NCBI GenBank assembly: GCA_903893945.1
Contig: CAITOF010000054.1
Location: forward strand, 26,485-90,484
Origin: an uncultured Oxalobacteraceae bacterium
GTDB lineage: Bacteria; Pseudomonadota; Gammaproteobacteria; Burkholderiales; Burkholderiaceae_D
Length of the DNA: 64,000 nucleotides
Reading direction: 5' to 3'
Shown one piece after another: positions 49,307 to 57,632 of this stretch (positions are counted from its first letter, which is position 1; every line of letters begins with the position of its first letter). A program made the position numbers and the translations under genes. The notes under the pieces were generated by a model. That model made no database searches. It saw only the letters and a program-made list of their open reading frames with translations, and was not told where the DNA came from.

Positions 49307-49950
49307 GCCGCTTTACCTTACAGAAGCAACAGGTCATTGATGCCTGCCTGACGCTGGCTGAATCGGGTTATCTGGCCGGTACCGGAGGTAATCTGTCGTT
49401 GCGGCTGACGCCGGAACTGTTTGCCGTTACGCCTTCAGGTGCCGATTATTATTCGCTGCGTCCCGACGATATCTGTGTGCTGCGCCTGGACAGCCTGGTG
49501 CAGGTGGAGGGAACGCTGAAGCCATCCGTGGAAAGTGCCATGCATGCGGCGATGTTGCGCCACAAACCGGGTATGCAGGCCAGCGTCCATACGCATCAAC
49601 CGATGGCCAGTGCGATTGCATTGCTGAATACGGCATTGCCGGTGACGGACGCTACCGATCGTGCAGCGCTCGGTGAGCGGATTGCCATCGTCCCGTACGC
49701 GCCCTCCGGCACCGTGTTTCTGGTACACCGTTTCAAACAATGTCTGAGTGATACGGTACAGGCCTACCTGCTGAAAAATCACGGCGTGATCTGTGCCGCA
49801 CAATCCATGGGTGAAGCGATCAGAAACGTCGGACGGATTGAAGCGATCTCGGCCGATTTTCTGCGCAGGCATATCGACGGATCGGCGCACCTCGCAGCGG
49901 CGCTGCGCACGCTGACATTAAACGCGCTGCAGGAACCTGCAGTGCGCTGA
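49303..49950 (+). CDS. class II aldolase/epimerase (FucA/AraD-like)
   Basis: The product is 215 residues. Zinc ligands are H96 and H98 (VHTHQP) and H160 (KNHGV), and the catalytic Glu is in KPSVESAMHAAML. The phosphate pocket is TGGNLSLR. The expected reaction is retro-aldol splitting of a sugar phosphate to a C2/C3 aldehyde and dihydroxyacetone phosphate, or epimerisation. It overlaps the kinase stop (ATGA), giving a direct kinase-then-aldolase route. Confidence 0.9.
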   Translation: MSRFTLQKQQVIDACLTLAESGYLAGTGGNLSLRLTPELFAVTPSGADYYSLRPDDICVLRLDSLVQVEGTLKPSVESAMHAAMLRHKPGMQASVHTHQPMASAIALLNTALPVTDATDRAALGERIAIVPYAPSGTVFLVHRFKQCLSDTVQAYLLKNHGVICAAQSMGEAIRNVGRIEAISADFLRRHIDGSAHLAAALRTLTLNALQEPAVR

Positions 49951-49968
49951 ACCATAAGGACCGACATC

Positions 49969-51423
49969 ATGACCCACCCTGCAACAACGCCCCAATACGC
50001 CATCAGTGCCTGGCACGACACGGACGATATTTACGCCCGTCTGCAAGCCTTGCTGAAGCAGCCGGTAAGACCGATACGGCGCGACAGAATGCCCGATGTA
50101 CTGAATTATTTTGAAGAGAAATGCACCCGGTCGAAACAGCTCGCCGAGCACGCCAGGCAGATAATCCCGGGCGGCGTGCAGCATAACCTGGCATTTAATT
50201 ACCCCTTTTCCATTGCGGCGGATCGTTGCGAAGGCGCCCATTTATGGGATGTCGACGGTAATCAGTATATCGATTTTCTGCAGGCCGGCGGACCGACACT
50301 GCTGGGATCGAACTACGGTCCGGTTCGTGAAAAAGTCTTCGAATTGATCAATCATTGCGGGCCCGTAACCGGTCTGTTTCACGAATACGAAGTCAGGATT
50401 GCCGAATTGATACGCCGGCATATGCCAAATATCGAGATGTTCCGGATGCTGGGGTCAGGCACCGAAGGGGTGATGGGTGCAATCCGCCTGGCGCGTGCCT
50501 ACACGGACCGGAAATGGATTATCAAAATCGGCGGTGCCTATCATGGCTGGAGTGACCAGATGGTGTATGGCATGCGTTTGCCCGGCACCGGGCGACGTGA
50601 AGCGATCGGGATTCCTTCCGGGTCGACAGCCTGGACCCAGGAGTGTTTTCCCAACGATCTGGACGCACTGCGACGCAAACTCTGGATCAATCGTCTGCGC
50701 GGTGGTACGGCCGCCGTGATTGTCGAACCACTTGGCCCCGAGAGTGGCACACGGCCGGTGCAGCAGGACTACAACCAGAAGGTGCGTGAGCTGTGCGACG
50801 AATTTGGTGCCCTGCTGATTTTTGATGAAGTGGTCACCGGCTTTCGCGTCGGGATGGGCGGCGCGCAAGGCTACTTCAACGTGAAACCGGATCTGACCGT
50901 TTTCGGAAAATGTCTGACCGGCGGCTACCTGATGGCTGGCGGGATAGGCGGACGGCGTGATGTGATGATGCTGCTCGCCGGCGGTATAGGCGCAACCAGC
51001 AAACGCGCCTTCGTCGGTGGTACGCTGTCAGCCAATCCGCTGTCGTGTGTTGCGGGTTATCATGCCATCGAGGAAATGGCCCGCACCAATGCACCGGTCG
51101 TCGCCGGACGGGCGGGTGACCGTCTGTGCCGCGGCTTGCAGGACATTATCAGGCGACTGGGTCTGCCTTACGTTGTGTATAACCAGGGTTCGATCGTCCA
51201 TCTGCAAACCTCGGCTGTGCTGTTGCTGAGCATGCGTAATCCCATCAAATTGATGAAAGAGGTCAACGCTCGTAAGCACATGATGGAAGAAATGGGCGCG
51301 GCCTATATGGCGCACGGTCTGGTGACACTGGCAGGGAGCCGGATCTATACCAGTATGGCGGATACCGATGTTGTTATTGACGAAGCCCTGAACCGGTTTG
51401 ATTCGGTGCTGCAACTGGTCTGA
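49969..51423 (+). CDS. class III aminotransferase, glutamate-1-semialdehyde aminomutase-like
   Basis: The product is 484 residues of fold-type I. The PLP lysine is K314 in TVFGKCLTGGY. Other landmarks are HLWDVDGNQYIDFLQAGGPTLLG, GSGTEGVMGAIRLARAYTDRKWIIKIGGAYHGWSD and LIFDEVVTGFR. It is longer than HemL by about 50 N-terminal residues. Because it sits in a sugar kinase/aldolase operon it is probably not the haem-pathway enzyme, but an aminotransferase or aminomutase acting on a sugar-derived carbonyl; that is inference. AAGGA precedes the ATG. Confidence 0.87.
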   Translation: MTHPATTPQYAISAWHDTDDIYARLQALLKQPVRPIRRDRMPDVLNYFEEKCTRSKQLAEHARQIIPGGVQHNLAFNYPFSIAADRCEGAHLWDVDGNQYIDFLQAGGPTLLGSNYGPVREKVFELINHCGPVTGLFHEYEVRIAELIRRHMPNIEMFRMLGSGTEGVMGAIRLARAYTDRKWIIKIGGAYHGWSDQMVYGMRLPGTGRREAIGIPSGSTAWTQECFPNDLDALRRKLWINRLRGGTAAVIVEPLGPESGTRPVQQDYNQKVRELCDEFGALLIFDEVVTGFRVGMGGAQGYFNVKPDLTVFGKCLTGGYLMAGGIGGRRDVMMLLAGGIGATSKRAFVGGTLSANPLSCVAGYHAIEEMARTNAPVVAGRAGDRLCRGLQDIIRRLGLPYVVYNQGSIVHLQTSAVLLLSMRNPIKLMKEVNARKHMMEEMGAAYMAHGLVTLAGSRIYTSMADTDVVIDEALNRFDSVLQLV

Positions 51424-51432
51424 AAGTAAATC

Positions 51433-52092
51433 ATGAACGATAGATTATCTGTTGTCAGGCTCAGGGAGGTTGCGGCCAGGCTGGTTTCAAAAGGGTTACT
51501 GCAGGCCGGTGACAGTATGTCGCAACGTCTGGCTGGCACGGGGCAGATTGCTGTGCTGGATGTGGACACGGATGAAACGAGAATAAAGCTGCTGTCATTA
51601 TCGCCTACCACGGACGACCCACAGGAAGAACGTCGCGTTAGTCAGCACCGGACCGTCTATCTGACACGGCCCGATGCCGGTGCCGTACTGATGAACCATC
51701 AACCCTGGGCCTCGGCGCTTGCGCAATCCGGTCCGGGCATGCCAGGCATCTTCGACGAGCAGATCCGCCATCTTGGGTCCACCGTTGCAGTCCTTGATTA
51801 TTCGGCGGTCAACGTCATCAATTGCGCTTTTCTGGACACGGGTGCCAATGCCTATGTTCTCAACCAGCATGTGCTCTGCCTGGGAATGACCCTGGACCGA
51901 CTGGTGTTCAACGCCGAGTTGCTGGAAAAATGTGCCAAGGCTTTTATCCTGGCGACCAGTACCGGCAAACCTGTTGGCCGGATACCGTGGCTGGTACGCT
52001 GGATTGCCAATGGCCGGTTGATGAAAGACGAACGCCATTCCGCCCGGCAGTATGCCGCAGGTCAGACACCGGTATTTAAATCTGCCTATTGA
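51433..52092 (+). CDS. divergent class II aldolase homologue with altered zinc site
   Basis: The product is 219 residues with the class II aldolase fold pattern. The zinc segment reads VLMNHQP instead of VHTHQP, so the first His is Met and the second His remains; the third His appears in LNQHVL. The TGGNLS phosphate motif is replaced by AGDSMSQRL. A catalytic aldolase role is therefore doubtful; it may be a regulatory partner of the true aldolase two genes upstream or an enzyme of changed function. It lies nine bases after the aminotransferase gene and ends the operon. Confidence 0.72.
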   Translation: MNDRLSVVRLREVAARLVSKGLLQAGDSMSQRLAGTGQIAVLDVDTDETRIKLLSLSPTTDDPQEERRVSQHRTVYLTRPDAGAVLMNHQPWASALAQSGPGMPGIFDEQIRHLGSTVAVLDYSAVNVINCAFLDTGANAYVLNQHVLCLGMTLDRLVFNAELLEKCAKAFILATSTGKPVGRIPWLVRWIANGRLMKDERHSARQYAAGQTPVFKSAY

Positions 52093-52170
52093 CCGCTATG
52101 GCAATGAGTGTTCAAAACCAAGCACCGGCGCTGCGTTGGGCTGCATGACCGGTGCTGCTGCATGGCAGTC

Positions 52171-52746
52171 TTACTGATTGATCGCTTCCACCGAAATATC
52201 AATGGTGACATCATCACCGACATACGGGGCATATTTGCCGGCATTGAAATCAGAACGTTTGACGACGGTGCTGGCATTGGCACCGATGGCATCTTTTTTC
52301 AGCATCGGGTGCGCCATCTGCTGGAAGGAACTCAATGTCAGCGTGACGGGTTTGGTAACACCTTTGATCGTCAGGTTGCCTTCGACGGTGCTCGGTTTCT
52401 CGCCCGCAAAATTGACTTTGGTCGACTTGAAGGTGGCTGTCGGATATTTTGTCGTGTCAAGGAAGTCTTCACCCTGAATGTGGCCGTTGAAGAGGTCGGA
52501 GCCGGTATCGACTGATGTCATGTCGATAGTGACATCGACGGAACCTGTTTTTGCGTCTTTGTCGAGCACGATGGTTCCCGTGGCTTTGTTAAAACGGCTT
52601 ACCTGTGTGCTGAAGCCGAAATGGCTGTATGAAAAGCGGGGTTTGGTGTGATTGCCGTCGATTACAAAGGTTTCCGGCGCAGCAAACGCAGCGCTGCTGA
52701 GGGCAATGAAGGCCGTGGCAAAAGCAAGTTGGATATATGATTTCAT
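52171..52746 (-). CDS. YceI family periplasmic lipid-binding protein
   Basis: The product is 191 residues with a signal peptide ending near SSAAFA. The YceI lipocalin-like barrel shows PETFVIDGNHTKPRFSYSHFGFSTQVSRF and the DFLDTTKYPTATFKST segment. Relatives bind isoprenoid or other amphiphilic molecules. ATG 52746 is chosen over the upstream in-frame ATG (52800) because it gives a clean signal peptide. A hairpin AGCACCGG...CCGGTGCT lies just past the stop, between two convergent genes (about 52119-52155). Confidence 0.9.
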   Translation of the reverse strand: MKSYIQLAFATAFIALSSAAFAAPETFVIDGNHTKPRFSYSHFGFSTQVSRFNKATGTIVLDKDAKTGSVDVTIDMTSVDTGSDLFNGHIQGEDFLDTTKYPTATFKSTKVNFAGEKPSTVEGNLTIKGVTKPVTLTLSSFQQMAHPMLKKDAIGANASTVVKRSDFNAGKYAPYVGDDVTIDISVEAINQ

Positions 52747-52971
52747 GGTTGTCGTTCCTAAAGGTTGCACAGTGTCGGGTGAGGGTGAGTCGGCATACAT
52801 AGTACGGCCTATTTGCTGCCCTGGGTCAATAAAAACGATACCCGCTTCGATTTCAGGTGCTGACCCGGTTGATTTTGGCCGATTGGCAAGACTGTAAGGT
52901 TTTGCGTTCGCCGTGTGCTCCAGTCAATTTGATGGCATCATTCAATAAATTTGAATGATGGAGATATCTAA

Positions 52972-53937
52972 ATGACAACAAGACTGTCTGCCAGGGATGT
53001 GTTGACACCGGACGCACTGGCCATGTTGCAACTCATTGCCAGCACCGGCAGCTTTGCCGCAGCGGCGCGCGCGGCGAACATGGTACCCAGTGCACTGACC
53101 TATCGGGTGCGTCAGATTGAAGATGCCCTTGATGTCCTCCTGTTTGACCGCAGCTCGCGCCAGGCAACGCTGACCGTCGCAGGTCATGAACTGCTGCGAG
53201 AGGGGCAGCGCTTGCTGGCCGAGGTTGACGCAATGGCCAACAGGGTCAGGCGCGTGGCCACCGGATGGGAACCGAATCTGACCATCGCGATTGACAGCAT
53301 CATTCACCGCACCGTCATACTTGAAATGTGCGAAGCGTTCTTTGCCCTGAACCCGCCCACGCGGGTCAAGTTGCGTGCCGAAACCCTGTCCGGCACGCTG
53401 GAAGCGTTGACCTCCGGTCAGGCCGATCTGGCCATCGGGGTGACGGCTGACGCCGCCAGCACGGCGGGTTTTCAGGTGCGCCCGTTGGGTAATTCGCGTT
53501 TTGTGTATGTCGTGGCGCCGCATCATCCGCTGGCGGGCGCCGCCGAACCCCTTGGCGATGAACTGATACGCCAGCATCGCGCCGTGGCGGTGGCGGATTC
53601 AGTGCCGCGCGGTCCGGGACTGACCCTGGGTCTGCTCGGTGGCCAGGATGTCTTTACAGTGCCCAACATGCAGGCAAAACTGGAGGCACAATTGCGCGGT
53701 ATAGGCAGCGGATTTTTACCCGAGTTCCTGGCCGCGCCGTACATCAAATCAGGTCGACTGGTGGTAAAGCGGGTTGAGCGCGCCGAGTGGGTGGTGCACG
53801 TCAGTTATGCCTGGCGCAAGACGCCGGTAACCTCACGCGGCAATGCGCTCAAATGGTGGCTGGAGCAGCTCGGCAACGCCGCCACCCGGAATGCGTTGCT
53901 CGGCGACGTGGCGCCCGGGTACCAGGACGTTGACTGA
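52972..53937 (+). CDS. LysR family transcriptional regulator
   Basis: The product is 321 residues. The N-terminal winged helix is in ALAMLQLIASTGSFAAAARAANMVPSALTYRVRQIEDALDVLLFDR. The C-terminal substrate-binding domain is a two-lobed periplasmic-binding-like fold. It is divergent from the YceI gene, which is its likeliest target. The gap (about 225 bases) is AT-rich near the LysR start (ATTCAATAAATTTGAAT). Confidence 0.9.
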   Translation: MTTRLSARDVLTPDALAMLQLIASTGSFAAAARAANMVPSALTYRVRQIEDALDVLLFDRSSRQATLTVAGHELLREGQRLLAEVDAMANRVRRVATGWEPNLTIAIDSIIHRTVILEMCEAFFALNPPTRVKLRAETLSGTLEALTSGQADLAIGVTADAASTAGFQVRPLGNSRFVYVVAPHHPLAGAAEPLGDELIRQHRAVAVADSVPRGPGLTLGLLGGQDVFTVPNMQAKLEAQLRGIGSGFLPEFLAAPYIKSGRLVVKRVERAEWVVHVSYAWRKTPVTSRGNALKWWLEQLGNAATRNALLGDVAPGYQDVD

Positions 53938-54060
53938 TGCCGCCAATCCGGCCTGGAGAGGATTCCGGATCCGATGAACAGGGAATATCCCGGGCGATAC
54001 CGCAGCGCGCCAGGGCAACGTCGCGCCGAACCGGGCACACTGCCAGCGCCTGAAAAAAGA

Positions 54061-55962
54061 TCATTCCTTGTAAATGCCGCAGCCAACTATCAGATATTCA
54101 AAGCGCTCCAGGTACATTGATTTTGATTCCATCTGTTTCGATATCGGATTGGTAAATAGATAGTCCTGCCAACCCCTGTCGCTGTTTTTGATGATGGCAA
54201 TGCGTTCTCTCACAAACAGATTGCCGGCACCGTCCTTGGCATCGATCAGATCCTTGCCGACCATTGCCGGGTTGGCGCCATGGGCCATATTCCGGCCATT
54301 CATGTCGTAGACCACGACATACAGATCCCGGTCGCAGAAACTGCCCAGTTTGTTGTTGATTTCTGCAAAGGTTTTTTCGCGGCCGTTGTCACGCAATGAT
54401 TCGAGTGCCCGTCGGGTCATTTCAGTGGCCTCGGCCACCGTGCCGTTTTTTGCCGACTTTATTTTGAAAATGCCGACCACATTCTTTAATTCGTGGGTCT
54501 GGGCCTGCAGCGATTCGGCCGAGGCGCCTGCTTCTTCGACCAGAGCGACATTTTTCTGTGTCACCCGCTCCATCTCGACAATCGCCTGATTCACCTGTTC
54601 AATGCCGGTGCTCTGTTCACGGCTGGCAGTGCTGATCTCGTTCATGAGATCGTTCAACTGCCTGATGCTGGTGACGACCTCATCCATGGTGGTTCCTGCA
54701 CTGAGTACCTGCTTACTGCCACTCTGTACCTGACTGACGGAATCCTCGATCAGGTTTTTGATTTCTTTTGAGGCGACCAGGCTGCGTTGCGCCAGATTTC
54801 GAACCTCTCCGGCAACCACCGCAAAACCACGACCCTGTTCGCCGGCCCGCGCCGCTTCGACTGCGGCATTCAAAGCCAGAATATTGGTCTGGAAAGCAAT
54901 GCCGTCGATCACGCTGATGATGTCGACAATTTTGCGTGATGACTGGTTGATCGAATCCATGGTATGGATAACTTGCGCGACTGCATTGCCGCCACGAAGT
55001 GCGACCTCCGAGGCCATTCTGGCCAGATTATTGGCCTGGAGCGCGTTTTCCGCATTTTCCCTGACGGTTGACGTCATCTGCTCCATGGCTGAGGCGGTCT
55101 TTTCCAGCGAACTGGCCTGCTGCTCGGTGCGTCCGGACAGATCCAGATTGCCGGCTGCAATTTCACCGGTGGCTGCCGAGAGCGTTTCGGTACCGTGGCG
55201 TATATGCCAGACCACGTTGGCCAGCCCCTGGCCGATACTGTTAACTGTCCGCAATAAATTGCCGATTTCGTCTTTCCGCTGGCTGTCGAGTCGGGAAGTC
55301 AGATCGCCGCTGGCAAATTGTTTTGCCTGTTCAGTAGCCTGAGCCAGCGGCAGCATGACGGAATGGCGGATAACCCGATGCAACAATCCGGCCAGCCCGA
55401 GCAGAACCAGCAGCACTGCGCTGGCCGATGTGATACGCAGCACAGTGGCATCGTGGGTGAACTCGGCCGCCAGGGTATCGCCGACAATAACCCAGTTTCT
55501 CTGCGGGATATAGGTGAAGGTCGCAATATGCTCAGGGGACCCGGCATCGGCAGCGGAGCGGTAATGAATGACCCCGTCTTTTCTGTCCAGAATTTCCTTG
55601 ATGTAGGCCTGTCCATCAGCCGACGTATCGGCCAGTGCGTTTTGTCCTTCCTTGTTGGCCGAGATCAGCAGCCTGCCGTAATTTTCGCCAGGCGCAGCAT
55701 TGATCACATAGTAGGAACCGGTAGTGCCGACCTTCAGCGACAATAACTGCTTCCTGATCAGCGCCATATCGTCGGTCATACTGGCGACGAGCTGGCTGTC
55801 GGCAGCGATCGCCTTAGCCGCCTGTTGTTCCAGTAGTGCGGAAGTAGCCTGACCTGTGAGCCAGACAAAAACACCAAAGACAACAGCAACCAGAAAAAAA
55901 GAGCCGCCAGCCAGCTTCGTTCCCAGGCCCAGTCTGGCCACGAACTGCATGATATGTCTCAT
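54061..55962 (-). CDS. methyl-accepting chemotaxis protein with extra C-terminal Cache-like domain
   Basis: The product is 633 residues. An N-terminal helix, a periplasmic Cache-like domain (about 40-190), a second helix, HAMP and a methylated signalling domain with the hairpin tip IDGIAFQTNILALNAAVEAARAGEQGRGFAVVAGEVRNLAQRS follow each other normally. After the usual end (GIFKI) there are about 130 extra residues (about 505-633) including DLYVVVYDMNGRNMAHGANPAMVGKDLIDAKDGAGN, which look like another single-Cache fold, here in the cytoplasm. A cytoplasmic Cache would sense an internal ligand. No CheR/CheB tail motif is seen. Confidence 0.88.
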   Translation of the reverse strand: MRHIMQFVARLGLGTKLAGGSFFLVAVVFGVFVWLTGQATSALLEQQAAKAIAADSQLVASMTDDMALIRKQLLSLKVGTTGSYYVINAAPGENYGRLLISANKEGQNALADTSADGQAYIKEILDRKDGVIHYRSAADAGSPEHIATFTYIPQRNWVIVGDTLAAEFTHDATVLRITSASAVLLVLLGLAGLLHRVIRHSVMLPLAQATEQAKQFASGDLTSRLDSQRKDEIGNLLRTVNSIGQGLANVVWHIRHGTETLSAATGEIAAGNLDLSGRTEQQASSLEKTASAMEQMTSTVRENAENALQANNLARMASEVALRGGNAVAQVIHTMDSINQSSRKIVDIISVIDGIAFQTNILALNAAVEAARAGEQGRGFAVVAGEVRNLAQRSLVASKEIKNLIEDSVSQVQSGSKQVLSAGTTMDEVVTSIRQLNDLMNEISTASREQSTGIEQVNQAIVEMERVTQKNVALVEEAGASAESLQAQTHELKNVVGIFKIKSAKNGTVAEATEMTRRALESLRDNGREKTFAEINNKLGSFCDRDLYVVVYDMNGRNMAHGANPAMVGKDLIDAKDGAGNLFVRERIAIIKNSDRGWQDYLFTNPISKQMESKSMYLERFEYLIVGCGIYKE

Positions 55963-56131
55963 TGCCTGCTTCCGGTGTTAAAAAGCTGCTACTCAAGGTG
56001 CAAGGTCAGAACGCACCCCTGTCATAAACAGTATAACGACTTATCCCGCCTCCATTCCTTATTCCATATTGCAATGCACCATAGACCTGGTGGAACGTTT
56101 TAGGGTGCTTTACTATTAATTTTTAACACCT

Positions 56132-56179
56132 GACTTTTAGCCGTATAAAATTCAATTTTTGCTTTTTTACGGCGAATCA
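56132..56179. repeat. 47-bp repeat with dyad, copy 1
   Basis: ACTTTTAGCCGTAT...TACGGC is a direct repeat of 56342-56388 at roughly 80% identity. Each copy has GCCGTAT/ATACGGC-type inverted ends. The space between 55963 and 56131 contains nothing I recognise. Confidence 0.75.
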
Positions 56180-56341
56180 GGCCGTTGCCCCAGAGTGACA
56201 GGACGAATAGATGCACTGCGGTTTGGCGTATCGCCCTCGCTTGCCATAACTCGCCAACGCTCGTCGAAATTATCACGTTAAACGAAATGTTGCACAAATA
56301 CTGAAATATGATCCAGAATTCAGTTGTGTTGTTAGACATTT
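56180..56341. other. spacer between the 47-bp repeats
   Basis: About 160 bases with no convincing gene. It contains two GTTRRRY-like strings (GTTAAAC 56277-56283, GTTAGAC 56333-56339) and a weak stem between them, discussed as a possible but rejected integron attC site. Confidence 0.4.
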
Positions 56342-56388
56342 ACTTTTAGCCGTATGAAGTTTAATTTTGACTTTTATACGGCCAATGA
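56342..56388. repeat. 47-bp repeat with dyad, copy 2
   Basis: Second copy, ending six bases before the HEPN stop codon region. The dyad GCCGTAT-n-ATACGGC could form a hairpin at the 3' end of the HEPN transcript, but no T-run follows it on that strand. Confidence 0.75.
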
Positions 56389-56393
56389 AGTAT

Positions 56394-56831
56394 TTACCCC
56401 TGGGCGGAGCCGACAGGTGGCATCGCCTTAACTTTTGTTTGTAAAAAAATAGCAGCATCAATGAGTTCTTTGAGCAGTTGATCACTTACTTCCATGTAGC
56501 CTTCATATTCAGCGACGTTGCGTTTTTGATGGCACTGCGCCAGAACACGCCAAACTTCAGGTTTGATATCTAACGTAAGTTGAAGGCATTGAAAAACAAT
56601 ATATCGATTATCTGATCTATAGCCATGCCACCGAAGCGCAGCCAAGGCCAGTGCGTGCGAAGCGTTGTATGCTAAATCGAAACGACTTTCGATAGAAAGC
56701 GTGTTATTCTCTGCGTCAATCAGTCTAGCCCTTGCAGAGTGTATCATACCGTTGAACTCTGATTGGTTTGCTGGTTCTGATTTCAGGTTTCCAGTTTTGA
56801 CCAGATTTTCAAGCTGGGAAATCATCTGCAC
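56394..56831 (-). CDS. HEPN-domain protein, partner of MNT nucleotidyltransferase
   Basis: The product is 145 residues, all helical. The likely HEPN active-site segment is R104-N-V-A-E-Y109, so the usual RX4-6H motif has Tyr in place of His, as in some HEPN subfamilies. It overlaps the MNT gene by 23 bases, the standard order of HEPN/MNT pairs, in which HEPN is usually the RNase toxin and MNT neutralises it by adding AMP residues. Which of the two is toxic here is inference. The composition is AT-rich and unlike the chemoreceptor gene, so the pair was probably acquired. Confidence 0.8.
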   Translation of the reverse strand: MQMISQLENLVKTGNLKSEPANQSEFNGMIHSARARLIDAENNTLSIESRFDLAYNASHALALAALRWHGYRSDNRYIVFQCLQLTLDIKPEVWRVLAQCHQKRNVAEYEGYMEVSDQLLKELIDAAIFLQTKVKAMPPVGSAQG

Positions 56832-57408
56832 TGCCTATTAAAAAAATTTTAGGTTGTTCAAGTACTCGCGTGACAAATGCATTGTCCTCAGCAATTTTTC
56901 GTTTAATCTCATTAATAGAATAAATCGAGGGATTTACCGGTCGACCCAGTTTCGCTTCTTCGGCATTGAGCGCGTTATACACATCTGCATAGGCTAATTT
57001 TTTGCCGATAATAAGCACGTCAATGTCACTTTTTGCCGTATCTTTTCCATTAGCTATTGACCCGTAAATAAAAGCTGCATCGATTTTATCGGAGAGCGGC
57101 AACAATGCTAAACGCAATGTATCTGCAAGTCCAACTGTTTTGAGCATAATTCCGCGCAGCTCTGCAAATATGGGGGAATTTGGATTGGCTTGATAATGCT
57201 TTTGATTTCCAATTTTTTTAACTGAAATCAAATCTGATTTAACTAACGTTTCTAACTCACGCTGAACAACGCCGATACCTGAATCAACGAAACGAACAAT
57301 TTCATTTGTGTAAAAGCTCTTATCCGCGTTGACAAAGAGAAGCCCTAGTACATGCTGTTGTACATTAGAGAAAAGTGCATTTGCCAATCCAGTTGAATTA
57401 ATACCCAT
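56809..57408 (-). CDS. winged-helix + MNT nucleotidyltransferase antitoxin-like protein
   Basis: The product is 199 residues. The N-terminal 75 residues form an ArsR-like winged helix (EIVRFVDSGIGVVQRELETLVKSDLISVKK). The MNT core is FIYGSIANGKDTAKSDIDVLI with G116-S117 and metal ligands D128 and D130. The DNA-binding domain is fused here, whereas many MNT antitoxins lack one. A nested palindrome covers the start codon (57401-57438), the expected site for self-repression. It overlaps the HEPN gene, so the two form one operon. Confidence 0.85.
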   Translation of the reverse strand: MGINSTGLANALFSNVQQHVLGLLFVNADKSFYTNEIVRFVDSGIGVVQRELETLVKSDLISVKKIGNQKHYQANPNSPIFAELRGIMLKTVGLADTLRLALLPLSDKIDAAFIYGSIANGKDTAKSDIDVLIIGKKLAYADVYNALNAEEAKLGRPVNPSIYSINEIKRKIAEDNAFVTRVLEQPKIFLIGSADDFPA

Positions 57409-57438
57409 AATGGGAATTATAGTTCCCTTTTTGGGTAT
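57401..57438. promoter_or_regulatory. nested palindrome over the MNT start codon (operator)
   Basis: The 38-bp stretch reads, on the minus strand, ATACCC-n5-GGGAA-n5-TTCCC-n5-GGGTAT. Outer and inner arms pair, and each half contains CCC-n5-GGG. The start codon (57406-57408) lies inside it. A dimeric winged-helix protein binding here would block translation or transcription start. Confidence 0.75.
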
Positions 57439-57510
57439 TTTGCAAATAATTGTTTAATATGACGCATTAAACTAACGGGCCAAGATTGGCGCGTTTTGGC
57501 CATACGCTGA

Positions 57511-57545
57511 AAAAGAAAAAGGGCTGCAAATAATTGCAGCCCTTC
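57511..57545 (-). terminator. Rho-independent terminator of the tRNA-Asn gene
   Basis: On the minus strand AAGGGCTGCA-attatt-TGCAGCCC is followed by TTTTTCTTTTT. It lies just beyond the CCA end of the tRNA fragment, so it is the original tRNA terminator. Confidence 0.9.
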
Positions 57546-57552
57546 AAATTTT

Positions 57553-57597
57553 TGGCTCCCCGACCTGGACTCGAACCAGGGACCTGCGGATTAACAG
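57553..57597 (-). pseudogene. 3' half of tRNA-Asn (GTT), probable att-site remnant
   Basis: On the minus strand the sequence starts at the anticodon loop (CTGTTAA), continues through the anticodon 3' strand TCCGC, the variable region, an intact T-arm (GGTTCGAGTCC) and the acceptor 3' strand CGGGGAGCCA. The 5' half (acceptor 5' strand, D-arm, anticodon 5' stem) is absent; unrelated DNA joins exactly at the anticodon loop. Tyrosine recombinases of islands commonly cross over there, leaving such a 3' copy. No integrase gene is in the window. Confidence 0.85.
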
Positions 57598-57632
57598 ACG
57601 GTAGTATTATTTTAAATATCTTTAATAATCAG

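Noticed and set aside
56277..56339. Integron attC-like site (GTTAAAC ... GTTAGAC with a weak stem)
   Set aside because: One end does not fit RYYYAAC/GTTRRRY in the needed orientation, the stem is short and no second attC or integrase is seen.
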